This document shows, piece after piece, positions 1 through 8,605 of a stretch of 64,000 nucleotides of DNA. The DNA comes from Erysipelatoclostridium sp. An173 (GTDB lineage: Bacteria; Bacillota_I; Bacilli_A; Erysipelotrichales; Coprobacillaceae). The notes under the pieces were generated by a model. It was given only the letters and a program-made list of their open reading frames with translations, did not search any database and was not told the origin of the DNA. The DNA lies in assembly GCF_002160495.1 (NCBI RefSeq), contig NZ_NFKR01000007.1:37839-101838 (forward strand). Reading direction: 5' to 3'. Position 1 is the stretch's first letter. Every line of letters begins with the position of its first letter. A program made the translations under genes and the position numbers.

Positions 1-284
1 CTAATTTTCATATTAGCTGTATTTATGGTGATTTAACTGAAATAATTGAAAAGTTACAAGCAAATGGTGTTGTTGTTGTCGGTAGTGCTTTAGAAAATGG
101 TCAAGATATTAGTTTAATTGAAAAAACTGAAAAAATGGCTTTTATTGTTGGTAATGAAGGTAATGGTATGAATCAAAATATTTTAGATAAATGTGATTAT
201 ATTGGTTATATTCCTATTCAAACAATTGAGTCTTTAAATGTGGCAATTGCTGGAAGCATTTTAATGTATCATTTTAGTAATTGA
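1..284 (+). CDS. TrmH/SpoU-family RNA 2'-O-methyltransferase, C-terminal part
   Basis: The reading frame is open from base 3 to the TGA at 282-284; its start lies before the window. The peptide shows the SpoU/TrmH (SPOUT) signature: VGNEGNGM (motif 2, S-adenosylmethionine-binding knot) followed by IPIQTIESLNVAIAGSIL (motif 3). This family methylates ribose 2'-OH in rRNA or tRNA. A SpoU-type gene just upstream of pheST is also the Bacillus arrangement (ysgA-pheS-pheT), so a YsgA-like rRNA methylase is the likely identity. The exact substrate cannot be read from this fragment. Confidence 0.85.
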   Translation, partial: NFHISCIYGDLTEIIEKLQANGVVVVGSALENGQDISLIEKTEKMAFIVGNEGNGMNQNILDKCDYIGYIPIQTIESLNVAIAGSILMYHFSN

Positions 285-305
285 TAGAAAACTAATAGAA
301 AATTA

Positions 306-334
306 TTGTCAAAAAGTTGTAAACAAGTTATAAT
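306..334 (+). promoter_or_regulatory. Sigma-A promoter of the pheST T-box leader
   Basis: The -35 TTGTCA (306-311) and the -10 TATAAT (329-334) are separated by exactly 17 nt. Transcription would start near 341, directly before the structured leader. Confidence 0.8.
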
Positions 335-340
335 ATCAAG

Positions 341-562
341 GTATAACGATAACACGTTGATAAGGACTAGTAAATAAGAAAACTGTTTTAGAGAGGAAGA
401 TAGCTGGTGAAAATCTTCTAACAGCGGCATTATTGAATTCACCTTGGAGTGCGGCTAATCACCGCCGGGTCGGCTACGTTACAGCTAATTAAGAGCATAG
501 TTTTTAACTATGAATTAGGATGGTACCGCGAGATAATCGTTCCTATTAGGAACGATTTTTTA
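341..562 (+). promoter_or_regulatory. T-box riboswitch, phenylalanine-specific
   Basis: The leader between the promoter and pheS contains the conserved T-box core AGGATGGTACCGCG (517-530), which in this family pairs with the 5' side of the antiterminator and exposes the bulge that binds the uncharged tRNA acceptor end. Stem I carries the AGAGAGGAAG-type segment (about 391-400) and a specifier-loop candidate GAATTCACC whose TTC (438-440) is a Phe codon. The intrinsic terminator at 535-562 follows. Uncharged tRNA-Phe should favour read-through into pheS-pheT. The specifier assignment agrees with the downstream gene but was made by eye. Confidence 0.9.
535..562 (+). terminator. T-box regulatory terminator
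   Basis: Ten-bp stem AATCGTTCCT (535-544) / AGGAACGATT (548-557) with a 3-nt loop, followed by a run of T. The 5' arm overlaps the region expected to pair with the T-box sequence in the antiterminator form. Confidence 0.85.
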
Positions 563-581
563 TATTTTTAGGAGGGAAAAC

Positions 582-1619
582 ATGGAAAATAAATTATTGA
601 TGATTAAAGAAGAAGCATTAGCTAAATTGGAAGCATGTCAATCTTTAAAAGAATTAAATGATATTCGTGTATTTTATTTAGGTAAAAAAGGGCCGATTCA
701 AGAAGCTATGAAATCAATGAAAAATATGGCTCCTGAAGAAAGAAAAGTATTCGGTCAAACGTCAAATTTAGTAAAACAAGAGTTATCAAAAGCGGTAGAA
801 GAAAAGAAAGCAGCGTTAGAAAATCAAGCTATCTTAGATAAGATCAATCAAGAAAAAATTGATATTACATTACCTGGTTACAAATTAGACCAAGGAACAA
901 TTCATCCTTTATCAGCGATTGTAACTGAGCTTGAAGAACTATTTTTAGGAATGGGTTATCAAATTGCCGAAGGTCCTGAAGTAGAAACAGATTATTTTAA
1001 CTTTGAGTTAATGAATTTACCAAAAGATCATCCTGCTCGTGATATGCAAGATACTTTCTATATTGATGAAAATAACTTGATGCGTACTCATACTTCACCA
1101 GTTCAGGCGCATACTTTATTAGCAGCTAAAGGAAAAGGACCAATCAAGGTAATTTGTCCTGGTAAAACTTATCGTCGTGATGATGACGATGCTACTCACT
1201 CTCATCAATTTATGCAATGTGAAGGTTTAGTAGTAGACAAAAATATTACTATGGCTGATTTAAAAGGAACTTTACAAGTATTTGCTCGTAAACTTTTTGG
1301 TGAAAAAAGAGAAATTAGATTCAGACCATCATATTTCCCATTTACCGAACCATCAGTTGAGGTAGATATTTCATGTCATAACTGCGGTGGTAAGGGATGT
1401 TCAATGTGTAAGCATACTGGCTGGATTGAAATTTTAGGTGCTGGAATGGTTAATCCAAAAGTACTTGAAATGTGTGGTTTCGATTCTACAGAATATCAAG
1501 GTTTTGCCTTTGGAATTGGAATTGAACGAGTAGCGATGCTTAAATATGGTATTGATAATATTCGTTACTTCTATAATGATGATATTAGATTCTTAAATCA
1601 ATTTGGTAGAAAGGAGTAG
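582..1619 (+). CDS. pheS: Phenylalanine--tRNA ligase alpha subunit
   Basis: The 345-residue product is the catalytic alpha subunit of the alpha2beta2 synthetase that charges tRNA-Phe in the cytoplasm. An N-terminal coiled-coil tRNA-binding arm (about 1-90) precedes a class II core with motif 2 ([20 protein letters not shown]) and a C-terminal motif 3 ([11 protein letters not shown]). A Cys-rich loop, [17 protein letters not shown], is typical of many Firmicute PheS proteins. The start has a strong RBS (GGAGGG, 571-576). pheT begins 4 nt after the stop, so the two subunits form one operon behind the T-box. Confidence 0.97.
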   Translation: MENKLLMIKEEALAKLEACQSLKELNDIRVFYLGKKGPIQEAMKSMKNMAPEERKVFGQTSNLVKQELSKAVEEKKAALENQAILDKINQEKIDITLPGYKLDQGTIHPLSAIVTELEELFLGMGYQIAEGPEVETDYFNFELMNLPKDHPARDMQDTFYIDENNLMRTHTSPVQAHTLLAAKGKGPIKVICPGKTYRRDDDDATHSHQFMQCEGLVVDKNITMADLKGTLQVFARKLFGEKREIRFRPSYFPFTEPSVEVDISCHNCGGKGCSMCKHTGWIEILGAGMVNPKVLEMCGFDSTEYQGFAFGIGIERVAMLKYGIDNIRYFYNDDIRFLNQFGRKE

Positions 1620-1623
1620 AATA

Positions 1624-4014
1624 ATGGATATTAGTTTAAATTTATTAAATAGATATGTGAAAGTTGATGATCAAGATCCTCAAGAATTAGCTGATAAAAT
1701 TACAGCTGTTGGTTTAGAAGTTGAAGGACTTCATCAATTAGCACGTGGTAATAACATGACTATTGGTTATGTTAAAGAATGTCAATTACATCCAGATAGT
1801 GATCATTTAAAAGTATGCCAAGTAGAAGTTCGTCCTGGTGAAGTTAAACAAATTGTTTGTGGAGCACCAAATGTAGCTGCTGGTCAAAAAGTAATTGTTG
1901 CTAACCCTGGTTGTGATTTAGGTGATGGTTTTGTAATTAAAGAAAGTAAAATTCGTGGACAAGAATCAAATGGGATGATTTGTTCAATTGCCGAATTAGG
2001 ACTTGATCAAAGATTATTAAAACCAGAAGATAAAGAAGGAATCCATGTATTAGATAGTGATGCTCCAGTTGGTGAAGATCCATTAGCATATATTGGTTTA
2101 AAAGATACTATTTTAGAAATTGGATTAACACCTAATCGAGCAGACTGTATGGCAATCACTTCATTAGCTTATGAAGTAGCTGCTATTTTAAATCGTGATG
2201 TTAATTTACCAGAAATTAAATCAATTGGTAATAAAGATTCTGATATTCAAGTAAAAGTAGAAACTGATTTATGTCCATTCTTTGGTGCTAAATTAGTAAA
2301 AGGCGTTACTACTAAAGAATCACCCGCCTGGTTACAAAATGCTTTAATTGCTAGCGGTATTAAACCAATTAATAACATCGTTGATATTTCTAACTTTGTT
2401 ATGTTGGAAACTGGACAACCAATCCATATGTATGATTATGATAAATTAACTAAAAAACAATTTGTTGTTAAAACAGGATTTGATTGTAAAGAAGTAATGT
2501 TAGATGGTGAAGAGTATAAAATTGAACCTAACGACATTATTGTATCTATTGATGATGGTATTGGATGTATTGCTGGTGTTATGGGTTCTAATAGCACTAA
2601 AATCGATGAAAATACTGTAAATATTGTTATTGAAGCAGCAACATTTAATGGCGCAGCTTTAAGAGAAACAGCACGTCGTTTAAATTTATTGACAGATGCT
2701 TCACAACATTATATTAAAGGTGCTTTAAACACTGCTAATTCATTAAATGTTTTAGAAAGATGTGCTGACTTATTAGTTGAATTAGCTGATGCTAAAGAAG
2801 TATATAAATCTGTTACAACTGAATTAAATATTACTGATCATTATGTTGATATTACTACTGATCAAGTAAATGGTTTATTAGGTACTAATATTACTACTGA
2901 TGAAATTGCTAATATTTTCAGTTCATTAAAATTTGAGTACACACTTGAAGACAATAAATTTAATGTTTTAGTACCAACATATCGTAATGATATTACAATG
3001 ACTGCTGATTTAATTGAAGAAGTAGCTCGTATTTATGGATATGACAAAATTCCAGCTACCTTACCAGAAATGTCAATGACAGTTGGTAAAAGAACTGATC
3101 AACAAGCTAAAAAGCATTATTTACGTAATTTATTAAAAGATCAAGGATTACATGAAACATTAACTTATACATTAACTTCACCAGCAGATGTTGATGATTT
3201 TAATATTTTCCATAAAAATGAAACTATTAGATTAGCTATGCCTTTAGGTGAAGAACGTAGTGTAACTCGTAAATCAATTATTGGATCTTTATTACAAGTG
3301 ATTAATTATAATCAGTCACATAATATTAAAGATGTAAATTTATTTGAATTATCAACAACATATTCAAAAGATACTGAGTTACAAAATCTAGCAATTGCTT
3401 GCTGTGGTGAATATAATGGATTAGCATTTAGACAAATTTCTTATCAAGCTGATTATTATTTAGTTAAAGGATTTGTAGAAACAATCTTTAAAAATTTAGG
3501 AATTGAAGGTTCAAGATATAAACTAACACCTGTTGAAACTGATAATCAATGCTATCATCCAGGTAGAAGTGCATATATTATGATTGGTAAAGAAATTGTA
3601 GGGGTAATTGGTAATATTCATCCATTAATGGAAAAGAAATATGGTGTTAAAGATGTATATGTTGTAGAATTGAACTTAACAGCATTATTAAATTTAAAAA
3701 CAAGTAAAATTAAATTTAAAGATATTCCAATGTATCCTTCAGTTACTAGAGATATTGCTTTAGTTATGGATAAAGAAGTGCCTTCATATGATGTATGTCG
3801 TAAAATTATTCAGGCAAGTAAACAGTTAGTAAAAGAAACTAATATTTTTGATGTTTATGAAGGTGAACATATTGAAGCTGGTAAAAAATCTGTAGCAATT
3901 AATTTAGTTTTCCAAGATCCAAAAGGAACTTTAGACGAAGCTACTGTTAATAAAGCTATGGAAAATATTTTAGTGGCAGTTGAAAAAGAATTTAATGCAG
4001 TACTTAGAGGATAA
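1624..4014 (+). CDS. pheT: Phenylalanine--tRNA ligase beta subunit
   Basis: The 796-residue beta subunit shows the usual order: EMAP-like tRNA-binding domain (about 40-150, with HPDSDHLKVCQVE), B3/B4 editing domain with GLTPNRADCM (about 170-390), B5 domain, catalytic-like core, and C-terminal ferredoxin-fold anticodon-binding domain (PSVTRDIALVMDKEVPSYDV). The start at 1624 is preferred because AGAAAGGAG sits just upstream, overlapping the end of pheS. An in-frame ATG at 1603 lies inside pheS and would add seven non-conserved residues. Length matches Bacillus PheT. Confidence 0.97.
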   Translation: MDISLNLLNRYVKVDDQDPQELADKITAVGLEVEGLHQLARGNNMTIGYVKECQLHPDSDHLKVCQVEVRPGEVKQIVCGAPNVAAGQKVIVANPGCDLGDGFVIKESKIRGQESNGMICSIAELGLDQRLLKPEDKEGIHVLDSDAPVGEDPLAYIGLKDTILEIGLTPNRADCMAITSLAYEVAAILNRDVNLPEIKSIGNKDSDIQVKVETDLCPFFGAKLVKGVTTKESPAWLQNALIASGIKPINNIVDISNFVMLETGQPIHMYDYDKLTKKQFVVKTGFDCKEVMLDGEEYKIEPNDIIVSIDDGIGCIAGVMGSNSTKIDENTVNIVIEAATFNGAALRETARRLNLLTDASQHYIKGALNTANSLNVLERCADLLVELADAKEVYKSVTTELNITDHYVDITTDQVNGLLGTNITTDEIANIFSSLKFEYTLEDNKFNVLVPTYRNDITMTADLIEEVARIYGYDKIPATLPEMSMTVGKRTDQQAKKHYLRNLLKDQGLHETLTYTLTSPADVDDFNIFHKNETIRLAMPLGEERSVTRKSIIGSLLQVINYNQSHNIKDVNLFELSTTYSKDTELQNLAIACCGEYNGLAFRQISYQADYYLVKGFVETIFKNLGIEGSRYKLTPVETDNQCYHPGRSAYIMIGKEIVGVIGNIHPLMEKKYGVKDVYVVELNLTALLNLKTSKIKFKDIPMYPSVTRDIALVMDKEVPSYDVCRKIIQASKQLVKETNIFDVYEGEHIEAGKKSVAINLVFQDPKGTLDEATVNKAMENILVAVEKEFNAVLRG

Positions 4015-4038
4015 GAGGTATATTTAATATACCTCTTA
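4012..4038 (+). terminator. Hairpin after pheT
   Basis: A near-perfect 13-bp inverted repeat (4012-4024 / 4026-4038) begins with the pheT stop codon. No T run follows, so it may be a processing or stability hairpin, or a weak terminator, between pheT and the MutS-like gene. Confidence 0.45.
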
Positions 4039-4056
4039 AATATTATGGGGTTATTT

Positions 4057-5619
4057 ATGGTTGTTATAATTGTAGTAGTTATTGCAGTGATTGTTTTAAT
4101 TGCAATTATTAAAAATGGATTAATGAAAAATTATTTATTTAATCAATATCAAATAGAAATAGTAGGGGTTGATCATGAACTTACAAAGGAATATATGCAG
4201 CTAAATCAAGAAAAAGCGATTGATGAGGCTACCTTTGATGATTGTGAAATGAATCTGGTTTTAAATAAGATCAATCATACTATTAGTGAAATAGGTAATG
4301 AGTATTTGTATAGTCGATTTTTTAAGAATAAAAATGATTTTAAAATGCAGGAAATAATCATTGAAAATTTAAATGATGAAGAGAAGTTAAAAAACGCATT
4401 ATATATTTTAAATCGTTTAAACAAAGAATATATTCCAATATTATCGATTAAATCAAAACTTTTAAAATATCCATTTAAATTCAAATATCTATTTATTAGT
4501 TTACTAATCATTAATATATTAAGTATAATTTATACAATTTTTAATCTTGATTTCTTTTATATACCACTTTTATTATCAATTATTTGTATTTTACTTACTT
4601 TTCAATTTAATGGTAAATATGAACAGCTTGGATTACAAGTGGGAAGTATTAAAGGAATGTTATCTGCTAGTGAAAAATTGATGAAAAACGATCTTTTTCC
4701 TAAAGAACAGCATGCATCAATTAATCAGGCTATTCATTCTTTAAAATCAATGATAAGAGTCATATACTATTTTAATATGATTGAAAGTGTTGATTTTATT
4801 GGTATTTCTAGTTTGATTCGTTCAATTTTTTTAGTAGATGTAATTCAAACAGCTTGTTTACAAAAGCATATTGATGTTATTGAAAATAATGTTATAACTT
4901 TATATGAATGGATTGGTTTATTAGATACATGTATTACTATAAAATTGATTAGATCATTATATGATACTTGTATTCCTGAAGTAACTGATGAAAAAATGAT
5001 TGAAATAGTAAATGGATATCATATTTTAATTGATAAACCAGTTAAAAATTCAGTTGTTTTAAATAATAATACAATAATTACTGGTAGTAATGCTTCTGGT
5101 AAATCAACTTTTTTAAAGATGTTAGGAGCAAATTTATTGTTATCAAAAGCATTGAATACATCTTTTAGTGAGAAGTTTGTTTATTATCCATATGAATTAA
5201 TTACATCGATTCATATGAAAGATGATTTACAAAATGGATATAGCTTCTATGTTCAGGAAATTCGAAGATTAAATGAAATAACAGATTTAGCTAAAAATAA
5301 ATGTTCTTTAATTTTGATTGATGAAATATTGAAAGGAACTAATGAAAAAGAACGATTAGTAATTGCCAATGCTATTTTAAAATATTTATTTAAACAAAAT
5401 GCCATGACAATTGTTTCGACGCATGATATTACTTTAGCTTATAATTTTGCTAATGCTGATAAATATTGCTTTAATGATTTAAAGAAGAATAATGATATTG
5501 TTTTTGATTATTTAATTAAAGAGGGAATCTGTACTGTTGGTAATGCTGTAGCAATTGTTAAATCATTATCATTTGATCATGAAATTATTGCGGATATAGA
5601 TATTGAAAAATCGGAGTAA
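4057..5619 (+). CDS. Membrane-anchored MutS-like ATPase
   Basis: The 520-residue protein has a MutS/MSH-type ATPase domain at its C-terminus: Walker A GSNASGKS (about 343-350), Walker B LILIDE (D422-E423) and the VSTHD switch histidine. It lacks the MutS mismatch-recognition domain I and any Smr nuclease. A very hydrophobic N-terminus (1-20) and two more predicted membrane spans (about 142-190) place it in the membrane, with the ATPase presumably in the cytoplasm. I chose ATG 4057 because GGGG at 4047-4050 gives a proper RBS spacing; ATG 4045 has none. Such MutS-related membrane proteins are known in Firmicutes, but their role is unclear to me. It follows pheT by 42 nt. Confidence 0.75.
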   Translation: MVVIIVVVIAVIVLIAIIKNGLMKNYLFNQYQIEIVGVDHELTKEYMQLNQEKAIDEATFDDCEMNLVLNKINHTISEIGNEYLYSRFFKNKNDFKMQEIIIENLNDEEKLKNALYILNRLNKEYIPILSIKSKLLKYPFKFKYLFISLLIINILSIIYTIFNLDFFYIPLLLSIICILLTFQFNGKYEQLGLQVGSIKGMLSASEKLMKNDLFPKEQHASINQAIHSLKSMIRVIYYFNMIESVDFIGISSLIRSIFLVDVIQTACLQKHIDVIENNVITLYEWIGLLDTCITIKLIRSLYDTCIPEVTDEKMIEIVNGYHILIDKPVKNSVVLNNNTIITGSNASGKSTFLKMLGANLLLSKALNTSFSEKFVYYPYELITSIHMKDDLQNGYSFYVQEIRRLNEITDLAKNKCSLILIDEILKGTNEKERLVIANAILKYLFKQNAMTIVSTHDITLAYNFANADKYCFNDLKKNNDIVFDYLIKEGICTVGNAVAIVKSLSFDHEIIADIDIEKSE

Positions 5620-5634
5620 TTTTACTCCGATTTT
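5607..5634. terminator. Bidirectional terminator containing both stop codons
   Basis: A perfect 13-bp stem (5607-5619 / 5622-5634) with a TT loop has an A-run on the left and a T-run on the right. It serves the MutS-like gene and convergent tmcAL. The stop codons of both genes lie inside the stem, only 2 nt apart. Confidence 0.85.
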
Positions 5635-6770
5635 ATAATAGGGATACTTTTGTATTCCTTTTCAATTAGTGTTTGTGGCTGTTTTGATAAACATGATAAA
5701 AGCTTAGTTGCTTTAAACTCTATTTCTAAGCCAGGATGAAAATAGTTTGAATAATTAGTAACCAATAGATATTGACAGCTTTTTTTGATTTTATTTAGAT
5801 AATTTTGACCAGTTTTATTCATTTTTAAAATTCGAAGATAGTTAATATCCATGGCTTGTTTAATTGTTTCTTTATCATTATTCATAAGAATATGAATTAA
5901 CATTCGTTGAATTCTAGAACGAGTATATCGTTTTGAAGTCAGGCTTGATACGAATTGTTCCATATTATTAGCAGTGGCTATTTTTTCTTGAAGCAGATTT
6001 TCAATTCCTTCATCAACTAGATGAATATTTTTTAGTTCTTGTTTAGAAGAAGTAAGAATTTTATAACGTAAATATGGAAAAAAATCTTCAAAGAAATAGA
6101 ATTCTTGGTAATCATTATAATTACAAAACTGATTAGAAATATCAAGATTATTTCTTAAAGCATTTCTTATAGCACTAGCCGAACTAATAGTTTCTATTTT
6201 TAAACTATGAAAGTCATTTGTTCTTTTAATACAATGAAGATTAATAGGATAATCATTATTGATAACTTCTTTTACATAAGATAAACCTAAAAGATCATTA
6301 GGGGTTGTAATAGTTTTATGCATTAATGTTGACAAGGCCTGATTACAGGCATCTGGATAACGTAAGCCAAGTTTCATTTGTTTTTTTACAAGATCATCAT
6401 ATTCTTCTTGATTATTTTTAATTGTAATAGCAATATCTTTAAATACATCAATATCACCATTTTCACTACCAAAGACAATATTATTGACTCCAATTTTATT
6501 TAATAAATCAATAGCACCATATGCAAAATAATCAGCACTTTGAACACTATAAATAAATGGTAACTCCACTACAATATCAATACCATTTTTAATGGCTACA
6601 TTAGCTCTGGTCCATTTATCACTAATAGCTGGCTCACCACGTTGAACAAAGTGGCTAGACATAATGGCAATAGTTACATCAGGTTTTACGAGCTCTTTAG
6701 CTTGATTTAAATGATATAAATGTCCTTGATGGAATGGATTGTATTCAACTATAAGACCTAGTATTTTCAT
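5622..6770 (-). CDS. tmcAL: tRNA(Met) cytidine acetate ligase
   Basis: The 382-residue product begins MKILGLIVEYNPFHQGHLYH, with the nucleotidyltransferase HxGH motif (14-17), and continues with FVQRGEPAISDKWTRA and VELPF. These are hallmarks of the TmcAL (YlbM) family, which uses ATP and acetate to make N4-acetylcytidine at the wobble base of elongator tRNA-Met. The start at 6770 is supported by AGGTGAG a few bases upstream; a longer frame reaching 6854 runs back through the promoter and terminator and is not conserved-looking. A -10 TATACT lies at 6799-6794. Confidence 0.9.
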   Translation of the reverse strand: MKILGLIVEYNPFHQGHLYHLNQAKELVKPDVTIAIMSSHFVQRGEPAISDKWTRANVAIKNGIDIVVELPFIYSVQSADYFAYGAIDLLNKIGVNNIVFGSENGDIDVFKDIAITIKNNQEEYDDLVKKQMKLGLRYPDACNQALSTLMHKTITTPNDLLGLSYVKEVINNDYPINLHCIKRTNDFHSLKIETISSASAIRNALRNNLDISNQFCNYNDYQEFYFFEDFFPYLRYKILTSSKQELKNIHLVDEGIENLLQEKIATANNMEQFVSSLTSKRYTRSRIQRMLIHILMNNDKETIKQAMDINYLRILKMNKTGQNYLNKIKKSCQYLLVTNYSNYFHPGLEIEFKATKLLSCLSKQPQTLIEKEYKSIPIIKSE

Positions 6771-6840
6771 TTTCTCACCTAATCCTTTGTTAAAGTATAA
6801 CACAATGAATAATAATTGTTTATTACTTTTAATTAAGTAA

Positions 6841-6865
6841 TAAAAGACGAGCATTTAGCTCGCTT
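6841..6865 (-). terminator. Terminator of the ThrE-type gene pair
   Basis: On the minus strand CGAGC (6862-6858) pairs with GCTCG (6852-6848) around the TAA stop codon of the upstream gene, followed by TCTTTTA. It is short, so termination may be incomplete. Confidence 0.5.
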
Positions 6866-7298
6866 TTTGAGATAATTTTTTTATTACTTTAAAAATAGTA
6901 GAAACTATTAAAATAGCTAAAGCTAAACTAGTAGAAATACCAATCGTATTTAAAAAGCTATCTAAAAATAGTTCACTGTTTCCTTGAATACAATAAAGCA
7001 TTGTTTCATATATACCGCGTCCTGGCACTAAAGGGAAACAGCCAATGATTAAAAATACTGTTGCTGGAGCTTTACAAATACGAGCTATGATTTCTGAAAA
7101 TAATGCTACTACAGTCATGGCGATAAAATAAGCCAAGATATCTTCGGTATAATTTTTACTAAGCAAATAAACACCCCATCCTAATGCACCACCAAACGAA
7201 GCAATAAAAGCAAAGCGTAAATGGTGATGAATTCTAAAGATGAAGGCAAATCCGATACATGCAAAAAAAGCGCTAATACATTGAATTATTTCTGCCAT
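6855..7298 (-). CDS. ThrE/YjjB-like threonine/serine exporter small subunit
   Basis: This 147-residue protein is almost entirely membrane-spanning (about four to five helices) and carries the conserved PLVPGRGIYETM segment of the ThrE_2 (DUF3815, YjjB) family. It corresponds to the C-terminal half of single-chain ThrE exporters. It starts one base after its partner ends, and its RBS (AGGAGG) lies inside that partner, so the two are made together. Export of threonine, serine or, as for E. coli YjjPB, succinate are the known possibilities for the family; the substrate is not visible here. Confidence 0.8.
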   Translation of the reverse strand: MAEIIQCISAFFACIGFAFIFRIHHHLRFAFIASFGGALGWGVYLLSKNYTEDILAYFIAMTVVALFSEIIARICKAPATVFLIIGCFPLVPGRGIYETMLYCIQGNSELFLDSFLNTIGISTSLALAILIVSTIFKVIKKLSQKAS

Positions 7299-7299
7299 A

Positions 7300-8049
7300 T
7301 TAACCTCCTAAAATCATCATTACTGAACCAGCACCAATAGCAATAAAAGCAGCAATTAATAATGCTTCAAGCATTCTTGCAGTTCCTGAAATGTAATCAC
7401 CACCCATGATATCTCTTAAACTGTTAGTAATGGCTACCCCTGGTGTTAAAATCATTAAACAGCCAATGATAATTGCCTGAGAGTTAGCAACGATTCCTAA
7501 ATGATAGGCAATTAAAGCAATAGCAGTAAGTAGCATACTTGATAATAAGGTACTGACTAGATTGTTGATATCTAAATATTCCATTAACAAAATAAAAAAA
7601 TACAAAATAAAGCCGATTATTATTGCTACTAGTGTTTCATTAAGACCACCACCAAAAAATGTAGCAAAGAAACCAGTTCCAATACCGTAGCCTAAAAATA
7701 CTAGCAAATAATTTGTTTTGATTGAATTAATACGTTTTATTTCTGATTGGAGATAATCTATTGCTGGTTTGTTTTGACAAGCGAAACGAACCAGGTTATT
7801 TAATTCATAAATTTTTTCTAAATTAATTCGATTATGACGGCTTCTTTTTGATAAAGTGTAAGTCTGATTATCATTAATTAGAACACTTAAAGTAAAATAT
7901 GATGGTAGGGCAAAAACTTCGACATTATCATAACCATAACTTTGACACATTCTGATTAATGATTCTTCTACGCGGTATATTTCAGCCCCATATTTAATTA
8001 ATAATCTGCCAATTTCACCAATTACATTGATTAGTTTTTGTTCTTCCAT
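7300..8049 (-). CDS. ThrE/YjjP-like exporter large subunit
   Basis: The 249-residue protein matches the ThrE N-terminal (DUF1212, YjjP) family: a soluble N-terminal part with IGRLLIKYGAEIYRVEESL, a middle FALPSYFTLSV segment, then about five membrane helices from residue 115. TPGVAITNSLRDIMGGDYISG is characteristic. With the neighbouring YjjB-like protein it would form a split amino-acid/organic-acid exporter. GAGGTGA upstream supports the start. Confidence 0.82.
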   Translation of the reverse strand: MEEQKLINVIGEIGRLLIKYGAEIYRVEESLIRMCQSYGYDNVEVFALPSYFTLSVLINDNQTYTLSKRSRHNRINLEKIYELNNLVRFACQNKPAIDYLQSEIKRINSIKTNYLLVFLGYGIGTGFFATFFGGGLNETLVAIIIGFILYFFILLMEYLDINNLVSTLLSSMLLTAIALIAYHLGIVANSQAIIIGCLMILTPGVAITNSLRDIMGGDYISGTARMLEALLIAAFIAIGAGSVMMILGG

Positions 8050-8129
8050 AAGTAGTCACCTCAACCTTGAAAAGTATATCATGAATAATTGATTAATGAT
8101 AGTTTAGAATGATTAATATTATTAAATTA

Positions 8130-8138
8130 TGTTATAAT
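8130..8138 (+). promoter_or_regulatory. Extended -10 promoter of the ogt operon
   Basis: TGTTATAAT is a perfect extended -10 element; no convincing -35 precedes it. The hexamer lies only 17 nt before the ATG, so the leader would be very short. Confidence 0.5.
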
Positions 8139-8155
8139 TTTTTTGAGGTGATAAT

Positions 8156-8605
8156 ATGTTGAAAGGTTACTGGTATCATTTTTTAATTGATCTGCTGATA
8201 ATTGAAAAAGAACAAAAAATTTATGCAATTACTCCTAAAGATGAATATCAATATATAGAAGAAAATACCCCTTTGATTCAAGAAGCAGCTAAACAATTAC
8301 AGGAATATTTTAATAAGCAGCGAACAAGTTTTACTTTGCCTTTAGCCATGGAAGGTAGTGAATTTCAATTAAAAGTTTGGAATCAGTTATTAAAAATTCC
8401 CTATGGTAAAACTGCCACATATCAAAATATAGCTATGGCAATCGGAAATAAAAAGGCTTCTCGAGCTGTAGGGATGGCTAATAATAAAAATCGGATCATG
8501 ATAGTAATACCCTGTCATCGTGTAATCGGCAGTAATGGCAGTTTAACGGGTTATTATGGTGGTTTAGAAATGAAGCAAATGTTATTAGATTTGGAGAAAC
8601 AATAA
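8156..8605 (+). CDS. ogt: Methylated-DNA--protein-cysteine methyltransferase
   Basis: The 149-residue protein removes O6-alkyl groups from guanine in a suicide reaction. IPCHRVIG contains the acceptor cysteine C120, preceded by the helix-turn-helix stretch IPYGKTATYQNIAMAIGN and followed by LTGYYGG. The N-terminal part is short and diverged, as in Ogt-type rather than Ada-type proteins. GAGGTG at 8145-8150 is the RBS. Its stop overlaps the next start by one base (TAATG), so the two genes are translationally coupled. Confidence 0.92.
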   Translation: MLKGYWYHFLIDLLIIEKEQKIYAITPKDEYQYIEENTPLIQEAAKQLQEYFNKQRTSFTLPLAMEGSEFQLKVWNQLLKIPYGKTATYQNIAMAIGNKKASRAVGMANNKNRIMIVIPCHRVIGSNGSLTGYYGGLEMKQMLLDLEKQ

